From assembly GCA_024684065.1 (NCBI GenBank), contig JAIKXO010000284.1, forward strand, positions 1 to 5,161: a DNA stretch of 5,161 nucleotides. The letters run 5' to 3'. Shown here in pieces: positions 1-5,161 of this stretch. Origin of the DNA: Lachnospiraceae bacterium (GTDB taxonomy: Bacteria > Bacillota_A > Clostridia > Lachnospirales > Lachnospiraceae). Position 1 is the stretch's first letter, and the number at the start of each line of letters is the position of its first letter. The notes beneath the pieces were generated by a model, which searched no databases, was not told where the DNA came from, and was given only the letters and a program-made list of their open reading frames with translations. The translations under genes were made by a program, and so were the position numbers.

Positions 1-62
1 TAATAATGAAGCGTGCGCACCGAGATACCCGTAAGCCTGGATACTTCCTTTACTGTTTTCAC
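1..62 (-). CDS. MerR-family transcriptional regulator, N-terminal 20 codons (partial)
   Basis: The gene runs off the left edge; only its first 20 codons and two further bases are present. The start is a GTG at 62-60, chosen because AGGAGGA lies 8 bases upstream (71-77). The peptide begins V-K-T-V-K-E and continues VSRLTGISVRTLHY. This is the winged-helix HTH start of MerR proteins: the V-x-x-x-T-G-[IV]-S-x-R-T-L-[HR]-[YH]-Y pattern is most typical of the TipA/Mta/BmrR-like branch. MerR dimers bind between the -35 and -10 boxes of over-long promoters and untwist them when an effector binds the C-terminal domain. That domain is outside the window, so the effector is unknown. The promoter in front has the long spacer expected for autoregulation. 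The family call is strong despite the short length; the subfamily is a guess. Confidence 0.85.
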   Translation of the reverse strand, partial: MKTVKEVSRLTGISVRTLHY

Positions 63-93
63 TATGATAGTCCTCCTGTCTCTTGATGAACCC

Positions 94-124
94 ATCGTAG
101 TCTATGACGGAACGTGAGAGTCAA
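94..124 (-). promoter_or_regulatory. MerR-type promoter with 19-bp spacer and internal dyad
   Basis: On the minus strand the -35 box is TTGACT (119-124) and the -10 box is TACGAT (94-99), separated by 19 bases. A normal sigma-A spacer is 17; 19-20 is the hallmark of promoters activated by MerR proteins. An imperfect inverted repeat spans 99-123: TGACTCTCACG and CGTCATAGACT around a TTC centre, with 7 of 11 positions paired. It therefore covers the spacer, where a MerR dimer would sit. The regulator's own GTG start lies about 30 bases downstream, so autoregulation is the simplest reading. The promoter starts only 25 bases past the stop of the acetyltransferase gene, with no terminator hairpin between them, so some read-through from the upstream operon is likely. 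Confidence 0.72.
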
Positions 125-148
125 TAGCTTTTTTCATTTACTTTTGAT

Positions 149-616
149 TCATTGTATATTGTTTTCCTTATACATTATAAACCGCGGTCCTTCCTCCCCG
201 ATTTCTCCGGTTGCAAGAAAACCGCACTTCATCAAAACTCTTTGAGACGCCGCATTGTCAGGATCCGATTCCGCTTCTACGGCGACCACCTCGGGATGCC
301 CAAATGCCCACTTTAGCGCAAGCTTCACAGCCTCTGTAGCGTAACCCTGGCCCTGAAACTCATCCAGAATGCCATATCCGATCTCCGGGTTCTCGTTTTC
401 CTTAATTCCCTTAAAACACAGATCTCCAATATGGGTTCCGTCTATCTTTTCGATCATCCACATCGCATACCAGTCCCACTGATCCGGATGCGCAAGGCAG
501 CCTTCCAGCATCTCACAGTATGCTTTCTTTAATTCACCATCCTTTTCTGCTAAGATGAAGCTTTCCATCTGTTCCTGCTTAGCAGGATATATTCTGATAC
601 GTCCGTTTTCGATCAT
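149..616 (-). CDS. GNAT-family N-acetyltransferase (RimJ/RimL-like)
   Basis: A 155-residue single-domain GNAT enzyme, a normal length for the family, expected to move an acetyl group from acetyl-CoA to an amine in the cytoplasm. The acetyl-CoA pyrophosphate loop (motif A, Q/R-x-x-G-x-G/A) is QGQGYA at residues 88-93, directly after the E-I-G-Y-G-I beta strand. The C-terminal motif N-A-A-S at 121-124, followed by C-G-F at 131-133, is the usual RimJ/RimL-type N-x-x-S...G-F signature. Related proteins acetylate ribosomal protein N-termini, amino sugars or antibiotics; nothing here fixes the substrate. The ATG overlaps the stop of the upstream HTH-membrane gene as ATGA. An AAGGA site 7 bases before the ATG lies inside that gene, so translation is probably coupled. 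It is the last gene of a three-gene operon. Confidence 0.92.
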   Translation of the reverse strand: MIENGRIRIYPAKQEQMESFILAEKDGELKKAYCEMLEGCLAHPDQWDWYAMWMIEKIDGTHIGDLCFKGIKENENPEIGYGILDEFQGQGYATEAVKLALKWAFGHPEVVAVEAESDPDNAASQRVLMKCGFLATGEIGEEGPRFIMYKENNIQ

Positions 617-1224
617 GGTAAATTCCTTCCCTTTCCGATCAGCAGGCCCTTCACGACTAAAATGGTAAGATAGATAATGCCTGCATACGGCTGTCTCGTC
701 AGAATAAATACCGCCGCTCCTGCGATGGACAGCACTATTCCCGTAACAAGCCGATGATGGTTCCGGACCGGCTTATCAAAATGGCTGATAATAACACCAC
801 AGATACCGTTCAGAACCGTTACTCCGATCAGGAATCCAAATATTGTTTTTATCCATGTGCTTATACCCGTGATCGCATAAAGAGATACCGAAGAGGGCCT
901 GTCTGTTCCGTTTCCGAAAACAGGCATAAATAACAGCAATACCGGCAGAATATCCAAAGCACTGCAGATCAGCGAAATATATTTATCAATACATTCGTTC
1001 TTCTCATCTTCCGCTGCGGAAATGATTTCCTCCGAGCAGATCAGATCATCGATTGAAACAGAAAAGAATCTCGATATCTCCTTCAGCGAATCAAGACTTG
1101 GATAGCCACGTCCTGATTCCCACTTTGATATAGCTGTCCTCGAAACAAACAGCGCCTCGGCCAGCTCTTCCTGTGTCAACGATCCGGCCTTCCTCAGTTC
1201 CTGCAATTTTTCATTAAATTCCAT
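613..1224 (-). CDS. XRE-family HTH regulator with C-terminal membrane domain
   Basis: A 203-residue protein in two parts. Residues about 7-61 are a Cro/C1-type helix-turn-helix: LTQEELAEAL, then the recognition helix VSRTAISKWESGRGYPS and the closing L-x-x-I-x-x-F-F-S-V-S-I-D-D-L, all standard for XRE proteins. A short acidic linker follows (64-80). The rest is hydrophobic, with membrane segments near 84-104, 127-147, 158-176 and 180-196, ending in a basic tail. The DNA-binding domain would therefore be tethered to the inner face of the membrane. This architecture recurs in Firmicutes, but its ligand is not established. The ATG is fixed by GGGG just upstream and overlaps the end of the PAP2-like gene by 11 bp; its own stop overlaps the acetyltransferase start. 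Autoregulation of the operon is plausible but no operator was identified with confidence. Confidence 0.92.
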   Translation of the reverse strand: MEFNEKLQELRKAGSLTQEELAEALFVSRTAISKWESGRGYPSLDSLKEISRFFSVSIDDLICSEEIISAAEDEKNECIDKYISLICSALDILPVLLLFMPVFGNGTDRPSSVSLYAITGISTWIKTIFGFLIGVTVLNGICGVIISHFDKPVRNHHRLVTGIVLSIAGAAVFILTRQPYAGIIYLTILVVKGLLIGKGRNLP

Positions 1225-1894
1225 CTTCTCCCCTATCGGGCTGCTTTATCCTGTCCGTATACATAACAACTGACTGATACAGCCCAAACAGCCCCGCAGA
1301 TAATAATAAAGAAGCAATAATATCCGTCGCCCAGTGAACCCCTGAGATCAGCCTGCCGATTACCATAAATGCTGAAAAAGCGATCACAAACACCGCAGTC
1401 ATTTTTTTGATCAGAGGATTCGCTGCTCTTCTGTCCACCTGAAATATCAGGGTTGGCATCACGGAGAGTACCAGTAATGTCGTTGAGGACGGATAGGATG
1501 CTTCCAGCCTTCCCTCTATCAGTACAGGCCTGTAATTGATCGGGATCATCTCAAAAACCAGGTAGCATACTATGACGATCACATAATATACTCCCAGCAA
1601 GATGAGATCCGGATCAACCCGGATGAGGCTCCGTCTCTTTACCAACTGCACAAACCCCAGGGTTCCAAAGCTCAGGCATATAAAAATGGGCACAAGCCCC
1701 AGCCAGTCCGTGATCGTATAAAGTTTCATATGCACCCCGGTCAGCTGATGAAACCATACATTAAAAGCGGCAAAACCGATCTTCGTTCCGTTCTGCCCCA
1801 CAGACTGCACATCAACGCACTGGATCAAAACAGTCCACAGAGCAAATACGCTGATCAGCCCGACACCTGTCAGCAGTTTTCTTTTTTCTTTCAT
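1214..1894 (-). CDS. PAP2-like membrane phosphatase with altered signature residues
   Basis: A 226-residue integral membrane protein resembling the type 2 phosphatidic acid phosphatase superfamily, whose members dephosphorylate membrane lipid phosphates such as undecaprenyl pyrophosphate or phosphatidic acid. Hydrophobic stretches lie near residues 8-26, 62-84, 97-117, 140-152, 166-182 and 190-211. Three signature regions can be placed. C1 (usually K-x6-R-P) reads E115-x6-R122-P123. C2 (usually P-S-G-H) reads P135-S-S-T138. C3 (usually S-R-x5-H-x3-D) keeps R181, H187 and D191 in GRLISGVHWATD. Thus the C1 lysine and C2 histidine are replaced, while the nucleophile region and its Asp remain, so catalysis should not be assumed. 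AAAGGA lies 10 bases before the ATG. It is the first gene of a tightly overlapping operon with the HTH-membrane and GNAT genes. No clear sigma-A promoter was found upstream. Confidence 0.82.
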   Translation of the reverse strand: MKEKRKLLTGVGLISVFALWTVLIQCVDVQSVGQNGTKIGFAAFNVWFHQLTGVHMKLYTITDWLGLVPIFICLSFGTLGFVQLVKRRSLIRVDPDLILLGVYYVIVIVCYLVFEMIPINYRPVLIEGRLEASYPSSTTLLVLSVMPTLIFQVDRRAANPLIKKMTAVFVIAFSAFMVIGRLISGVHWATDIIASLLLSAGLFGLYQSVVMYTDRIKQPDRGEDGI

Positions 1895-1918
1895 GTTCTC
1901 TCAGTCCTTTCATGCCGT

Positions 1919-1934
1919 ATTGCCTGCCGGCAAT
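1919..1934 (-). promoter_or_regulatory. Short perfect inverted repeat upstream of the PAP2-like gene
   Basis: ATTGCC and GGCAAT form a perfect 6-bp inverted repeat around four bases, 24 bases before the start of the PAP2-like gene and just upstream of its ribosome binding site. No T-run follows on either strand, so it is not a terminator. It could be an operator for the HTH regulator encoded in the same operon or an mRNA leader hairpin. A repeat this short could also be chance. Confidence 0.25.
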
Positions 1935-1955
1935 CTGAAAGTAACAAAGAACTAT

Positions 1956-1993
1956 GAAGAAGAAAAGAAGCGTATCGTCACATCCGTGATACG
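1956..1993 (-). terminator. Weak terminator-like hairpin after the decayed locus
   Basis: On the minus strand CGTATC (1988-1993) pairs with GATACG (1971-1976) around an 11-base loop that may pair further. It is followed at once by the pyrimidine-rich tail CTTCTTTTCTTCTTC (1956-1970). The position suits termination of transcripts from the broken genes to the right. The short stem and interrupted T-tract make it a weak candidate, and the overlapping operon to the left could be partly read through from here. Confidence 0.33.
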
Positions 1994-2034
1994 ATTCGTG
2001 TCATGCCCATAAATGCGGGCTTTCAGGCATCAAG

Positions 2035-2393
<359 letters not shown>

Positions 2394-2410
<17 letters not shown>

Positions 2411-2501
2411 CTCTTAGTATGGCCTGTAAGACAGCCCGGTATTTTGAGTTGTCAGTTAATGATATCTTTCCGTTTAAACGGAATGCGTCGTCTCCTCCTT
2501 T
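2394..2501 (-). pseudogene. Out-of-frame coding-like fragment, possibly the middle of the same broken gene
   Basis: A 35-codon open stretch between TAA 2502-2504 and TAA 2394-2396, with no start codon. The encoded D-D-A-F-R-L-N-G-K-I-S-L-T-D followed by K-Y-R-A-V-L-Q-A-I-L-R-D reads like protein: a strand, then a helix. It sits in a different frame from both the ORF to its right (2474-2665) and the fragment to its left (2321-2410), overlapping each. One small indel near 2480-2500 and a compensating one near 2410 would join all three into a single gene of about 115 codons. This is inference from composition alone, and the fragment may be chance. Confidence 0.28.
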
Positions 2502-2665
2502 TTAACGTAATCCTTTACCATAAACCTTCCGAAACTCTTCTGTATATCGCAAAGCTGATACTGTTCGCCGACCGGAACAGTAATAATTCCTGGTGTATCT
2601 TCCTCAATACTGCGGTAAACGTTGGGAAAATAATGGAAATACTCATATTCTGCAGGGTTTCTCAT
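2474..2665 (-). CDS. Unrecognised 63-residue protein, perhaps the truncated start of a longer gene
   Basis: The frame runs from ATG 2663-2665 to TAA 2474-2476. It lies about 36 bases downstream of the start point predicted for a strong sigma-A promoter, which is the best reason to prefer it over the open frame on the opposite strand. The protein is soluble and aromatic-rich at its start (Y-E-Y-F-H-Y-F-P-N). It then has D-T-P-G-I-I-T-V-P-V-G, resembling a strand and turn, and a basic-acidic end. No clear Shine-Dalgarno site precedes the ATG. The open stretch at 2394-2501 overlaps its end in another frame, so the annotated stop may result from a frameshift. I recognise no family and assign no function. 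Confidence 0.42.
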   Translation of the reverse strand: MRNPAEYEYFHYFPNVYRSIEEDTPGIITVPVGEQYQLCDIQKSFGRFMVKDYVKKEETTHSV

Positions 2666-2708
2666 AGTTCAATTATAAGATACATAGCTTCCAATATAAT
2701 TTAAGTGT

Positions 2709-2736
2709 ATTATACGCTCATATAATAATCATTCAA
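2709..2736 (-). promoter_or_regulatory. Strong sigma-A promoter reading into the decayed locus
   Basis: On the minus strand the -35 box is TTGAAT (2731-2736), with 4 of 6 consensus bases, and the -10 box is a perfect TATAAT (2709-2714). The spacer is 16 bases. Transcription would start near 2701 and reach the ATG of the unrecognised ORF after roughly 36 bases. The surrounding DNA is AT-rich, as expected of a promoter region, and lies just beyond the terminator of the upstream operon. The promoter thus marks a separate transcription unit. Confidence 0.66.
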
Positions 2737-2778
2737 CTTCTATATGACGTGTTTTTCATTGTCATGTAACCCGTGGTT

Positions 2779-2823
2779 GAAAAGAAAGAGAGCCGCCTGT
2801 GAATAAATCCCCCGCAGCTCTCT
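2779..2823 (-). terminator. Intrinsic terminator of the GH43-MBL operon
   Basis: Read on the minus strand, AGAGAGCTGC (2814-2823) pairs with GCGGCTCTCT (2787-2796) at 9 of 10 positions around a 17-base loop. TTCTTTTC (2779-2786) follows directly. The stem and T-rich tail fit rho-independent termination of the minus-strand operon whose last stop is at 2970, about 150 bases upstream. The plus-strand reading has no T-tract, so I call it unidirectional. Confidence 0.7.
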
Positions 2824-2843
2824 CTGTCCCTGTTTAACTCTAT

Positions 2844-2915
2844 TCACCAATAATCCTCTCCCCAATAGCTGGCCGGCTGCAGGAAGCTTATCCGGACCCG
2901 CCTGCTCAGCCGCAT
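2844..2915 (-). CDS. Candidate 23-residue small ORF in the operon's 3' region
   Basis: An ATG at 2913-2915 is preceded by GGAGG four bases away, somewhat close but usable. It opens a 23-codon frame. The peptide is basic at the start (M-R-L-S-R-R-V-R) and ends in an aromatic, acidic tail, QPASYWGEDYW. It lies between the stop of the MBL hydrolase and the operon terminator, so it would be transcribed with that operon. Its TGA overlaps a GTG opening another 35-codon frame (2740-2847), but that frame runs through the terminator stem. I do not recognise a family and the frame is short enough to be chance. Confidence 0.28.
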   Translation of the reverse strand: MRLSRRVRISFLQPASYWGEDYW

Positions 2916-2969
2916 ACAACCTCCGATGCCCGGGAACACCGGTCCGTTACTTATCCCCCTGTAAGAGAT

Positions 2970-3815
2970 TCAGGAAAACATAAGCGATATCTCTTCTCCC
3001 GTATGAACATATTGAAGTTTCTCACCCATGACCTGCTTCATGATCCGGTATGCCGGCTCTCCGGTACAGTGGCATGTATAGAACACCGTAGGATATTTTT
3101 TCAGTTCCTTTCCGATATCCTCCACTTCTCTAAGCTGCCGGTCGCTGTACGGGGATTTCTTCATCAGATGAAATCCGCTTATCACCGCATCCGGAAATGA
3201 ACCGTACTTTTCCCTGTAGGCGTCAAGGATGCTCAGAATTCCGTTATGAGCGCATCCGGACATAAGGACATGCCTGTCACCCTCGCTGATCACGAGGTAA
3301 TGCTCATGATCAAACTCATCCCTCACATATTGCCCTTTATATTTCTTCAGAAGACGTCTGTTGGTAAACGGGAGTTCATGCGACCTGTTTTTTACCGTAA
3401 ACAGTTCGATCCCGTCATCTATGATGCAGTCACCGGAAACCGTCTTTATCCGGGGAAGCTTCATGATCTCTTTATCTATTCCGATATATTTGTACCTCTC
3501 ACCCTCCGTATTTTCACCGTCATCCGCATAATAATCATCTCCCGCGGACTGCTGCATATAAATTATGGCATTACTGTTGATCCCTGTAAAAGGGATGATC
3601 CCTCCAGAATGATCATAGTGGCCGTGGCTTAATATGACCGTATCGACCGATGCAAGGTCTATCCCCAGCTTCTCTGCGTTCTCAAGTGTTTTTTCAGACG
3701 GACCGAGATCCAGAAGGAGCCTGTGCTTTCCGGTCTCTGCATAAAATGACAGACCATGGGCATACTCGCATCCCGCTATGCCTTCCGTGTTCTCGATCAG
3801 ATTGACGATCCTCAT
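2970..3815 (-). CDS. MBL-fold metallo-hydrolase, COG1237 (MJ0301-like)
   Basis: A 281-residue single-domain metallo-beta-lactamase-fold protein with no signal peptide, so cytoplasmic. The metal motif H-x-H-x-D-H is SHGHYDHSGG (H64, H66, D68, H69). Further likely ligand positions are H190 in M-S-G-C-A-H-N-G and H216 in S-G-F-H. The end, Y-T-C-H-C-T-G (246-252) then Y-V-H-T-G-E (269-274), is diagnostic for COG1237. That group is related to the archaeal enzyme that makes ribofuranosylaminobenzene phosphate pterin adducts and is often annotated dihydropteroate-synthase-like. In bacteria without methanopterin the reaction is not established. The ATG is two bases past the stop of the GH43 gene, and its GGAGAG site lies in that gene's last codons, so translation is probably coupled. 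It is the last recognised gene of the operon. The fold and family are secure; the substrate is not. Confidence 0.9.
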   Translation of the reverse strand: MRIVNLIENTEGIAGCEYAHGLSFYAETGKHRLLLDLGPSEKTLENAEKLGIDLASVDTVILSHGHYDHSGGIIPFTGINSNAIIYMQQSAGDDYYADDGENTEGERYKYIGIDKEIMKLPRIKTVSGDCIIDDGIELFTVKNRSHELPFTNRRLLKKYKGQYVRDEFDHEHYLVISEGDRHVLMSGCAHNGILSILDAYREKYGSFPDAVISGFHLMKKSPYSDRQLREVEDIGKELKKYPTVFYTCHCTGEPAYRIMKQVMGEKLQYVHTGEEISLMFS

Positions 3816-3817
3816 AC

Positions 3818-5161
3818 TTACTCTCCTGAATTCACTGTTATCGTAATTGATATGTCAAGCCCCGCCGTTTCTTTATCCTCCGTGCTGTTAAAGACCGGCG
3901 TGCCGTCCCCTGTAAAGCGGACATAGGCAAAGTTGGCATTTCTGCAGGGATCGTAAAGCGGATCCGCTTCCGCCCAGTCGCATTCATTATCATAACATCT
4001 TTGATCCCTTGAATGATAAACTATTATCGTATTGCCGGATTCATCTGTGGTAAAACTGTTATGTCCCGGACCGTACTGATCCGTAAAATCCCCGGAGGAT
4101 AAAACCGGTTTTTCCGACTTTTTCCAGTTTCCGGCATCCATAAGATCCGCGTCCGCGTCCGCGCTCAAAAGGCCCATGCAGTATTCCGGTCCGGTCGCGG
4201 AGGCGGAATATGTTACATATATCTTTCCGTCATGCTTAAGAACGGCAGGCCCCTCATTTACCTTTTCGCCCACCTGTTCCCAGTCATATTCCGGCTCCGA
4301 TAATAGAATGGGGTCGGAAGAAAGCTTCCAGGGCTCGTTTTCATCAATTTCAGCCATAAGAAGGAGAGATCCCGGAACGGCTCCCGGATAAAATCCCTTA
4401 TAGGCCCAGATCACATAATGTTTTCCCAGATTCTCAAAATAGGTCATGTCAAGGGAAAACGACCCGAACAGCCCTGCTTCCTTCCCGTCCTTATCCAGAA
4501 AACGCCCTTTGTCGACCCATTTATCGGGGTTTAAAAGATCATCCGGATCAGTACACATAAGCACATAGGGCCGTATGGACCAGATATCGCTCTGACAGGT
4601 AGTCGCATAATAAATATACCAGATCCCGTTGATCTTATGAAGCTCCGGCGCCCACACATGGTGGCTCTGTGCCCCTGAGGAGCGGGCCTCCCATATGACA
4701 TGATCCCCGGCGTTTCTAATACCGGAAAGGGAAGGGCTTTTACGAAGCGCTATCCTGTCGTATCCATGCTCCGCATCATTATATGCAGGCCATGAAGAGG
4801 TAAAATAATAGCAGCCGTCATCCTCGTTATAGATAACATAGGGATCTGCCCTCTGCTTAATCACCGGATTGTCAAAATAAGAGACCTTCCCTTTTAGCGT
4901 ATGTACCCCTTCCTTAAGGTTCTCCGTAGACAGCACCTGATTCCCATCTTCATCATACCAGTGTACCCGGGCATCCTCTATTTTGCTCCCATCGTTTAAG
5001 GTTACCGAGGCTTTTCCGGTAAGCTCCGTCACAGTACCCTCAGTTATGGTCATGGACTTATCCTCAGTCTCGACTGCTGCCGCCTTAAACTCCTCAACCT
5101 GCGGGCTTTCCCTGTTATCCCCGGCGTTTTCAGCAAAGCCTGGAGGCATTGTACATCCGGC
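3818..5161 (-). CDS. GH43 arabinofuranosidase-type lipoprotein (5' partial)
   Basis: The frame stays open to the right edge, so the ATG at 5147-5149 is internal. The four codons before it read A-G-C-T, and Ala-Gly-Cys is the end of a lipobox; the mature protein would be anchored through the Cys at 5153-5155. Numbering from that Met: a spacer rich in Glu and Ala (12-35), a small Ig-like (Big_4-like) domain (about 36-92, ending G-V-H-T-L-K-G-K-V), then a five-bladed GH43 catalytic domain. Its triad is visible: base D102 in QRADPYV, pKa modulator D234 in FSLDMTYFE, acid E299 in VNEGPAV. HVWAPEL (164-170) and YGPGHNSF (359-366, H363) also fit GH43, most like exo-arabinofuranosidases near subfamily 26. 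It should release arabinose from arabinan or arabinoxylan fragments outside the membrane. The MBL gene follows after two bases. Confidence 0.93.
   Translation of the reverse strand, partial: AGCTMPPGFAENAGDNRESPQVEEFKAAAVETEDKSMTITEGTVTELTGKASVTLNDGSKIEDARVHWYDEDGNQVLSTENLKEGVHTLKGKVSYFDNPVIKQRADPYVIYNEDDGCYYFTSSWPAYNDAEHGYDRIALRKSPSLSGIRNAGDHVIWEARSSGAQSHHVWAPELHKINGIWYIYYATTCQSDIWSIRPYVLMCTDPDDLLNPDKWVDKGRFLDKDGKEAGLFGSFSLDMTYFENLGKHYVIWAYKGFYPGAVPGSLLLMAEIDENEPWKLSSDPILLSEPEYDWEQVGEKVNEGPAVLKHDGKIYVTYSASATGPEYCMGLLSADADADLMDAGNWKKSEKPVLSSGDFTDQYGPGHNSFTTDESGNTIIVYHSRDQRCYDNECDWAEADPLYDPCRNANFAYVRFTGDGTPVFNSTEDKETAGLDISITITVNSGE
4146..4163 (-). repeat. Triple hexamer repeat inside the GH43 gene
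   Basis: Three perfect tandem copies of TCCGCG (CGCGGA on the coding strand) encode Ala-Asp repeats in the segment S-A-D-A-D-A-D-L, in a loop after Y-C-M-G-L-L. The unit is six bases, so slippage changes the protein by two residues without shifting the frame. It probably lies on a surface loop between propeller strands. Confidence 0.8.

Noticed and set aside
1730..1957. 75-codon plus-strand open frame across the PAP2-like gene start
   Set aside because: Antisense to the PAP2-like N-terminus, with no ribosome binding site and no recognisable domain.
2004..2019. Small inverted repeat GCCC...GGGC
   Set aside because: The 4-bp arms and 8-base loop are too weak; only three Ts follow on the plus strand, where no gene needs a terminator.
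2444..2704. 86-codon plus-strand open frame
   Set aside because: No ribosome binding site or promoter in front; it lies opposite several minus-strand fragments and the minus-strand promoter, and its peptide has no family-like pattern.
2740..2847. GTG-started 35-codon frame on the minus strand, overlapping the 23-residue ORF as GTGA
   Set aside because: It runs straight through the stem and T-tract of the intrinsic terminator, which is the better explanation for this sequence, and the peptide has no recognisable feature.
2867..2878. Near-palindrome AGCTGGCCGGCT
   Set aside because: Only 12 bases, imperfect, and inside the GC-rich 3' region without a partner gene or T-run; probably chance.
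3003..3200. 65-codon plus-strand open frame
   Set aside because: Antisense to the conserved C-terminal part of the MBL hydrolase, with no supporting signals.
3246..3632. 128-codon plus-strand open frame
   Set aside because: Wholly antisense to the secure MBL hydrolase gene; a shadow of its codon use.
4176..4391. 71-codon plus-strand open frame
   Set aside because: Antisense to the GH43 catalytic domain, including the region around its catalytic acid; low-complexity Ser-rich shadow peptide.
5147..5149. ATG as the start of the GH43 gene
   Set aside because: The frame remains open to the window edge, encodes a lipobox-like A-G-C just upstream, and no proper ribosome binding site lies at the right distance before this ATG.

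Overview
The window looks like a stretch of chromosome from a low-to-mid GC Gram-positive anaerobe, most likely a gut or rumen Clostridia/Lachnospiraceae-type bacterium. This is inferred from strong AGGAGG-type ribosome binding sites, sigma-A-like promoters, a probable lipoprotein glycosidase and the gene families present; no marker gene fixes the species. Every gene I accept lies on the minus strand, so transcription runs from the right edge to the left.

Right part (2779-5161). A probable lipoprotein of glycoside hydrolase family 43 (arabinofuranosidase type) enters from beyond the right edge. Its annotatable Met is not the true start: the frame stays open to the edge and encodes an Ala-Gly-Cys lipobox just before that Met. 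Two bases downstream begins a metallo-beta-lactamase-fold hydrolase of the COG1237 (dihydropteroate-synthase-like/MJ0301-like) type. The pair form the end of an operon, which closes with a good intrinsic terminator about 150 bases past the last stop.

Middle part (about 1956-2736). A very good sigma-A promoter reads into a patch of short and broken reading frames: an unrecognised 63-residue ORF, two out-of-frame fragments, the first ~50 residues of an RlaP/YcgL-type nucleotidyltransferase that loses its family sequence just after the catalytic motif, and the 3' end of another unrecognised gene. I read this as a decayed or rearranged accessory locus. A weak terminator-like hairpin follows it.

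Left part (149-1894). Three genes overlap end to start (11 bp, then 4 bp): a PAP2-like membrane phosphatase with altered signature residues, an XRE-type helix-turn-helix protein with about four C-terminal membrane segments, and a RimJ/RimL-like GNAT acetyltransferase. Overlap implies one transcript and translational coupling. The HTH-membrane protein may report a membrane state that the PAP2 protein affects, but this is inference.

Left edge (1-124). The first 20 codons of a MerR-family regulator start at a GTG behind an AGGAGGA site. They are driven by a textbook MerR-type promoter (-35 TTGACT, 19-bp spacer, -10 TACGAT) with an imperfect dyad in the spacer, which points to autoregulation. I found no rRNA, tRNA, CRISPR array or insertion sequence. 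I see no convincing new multi-gene system; the most unusual parts are the broken middle locus and the membrane-HTH operon.
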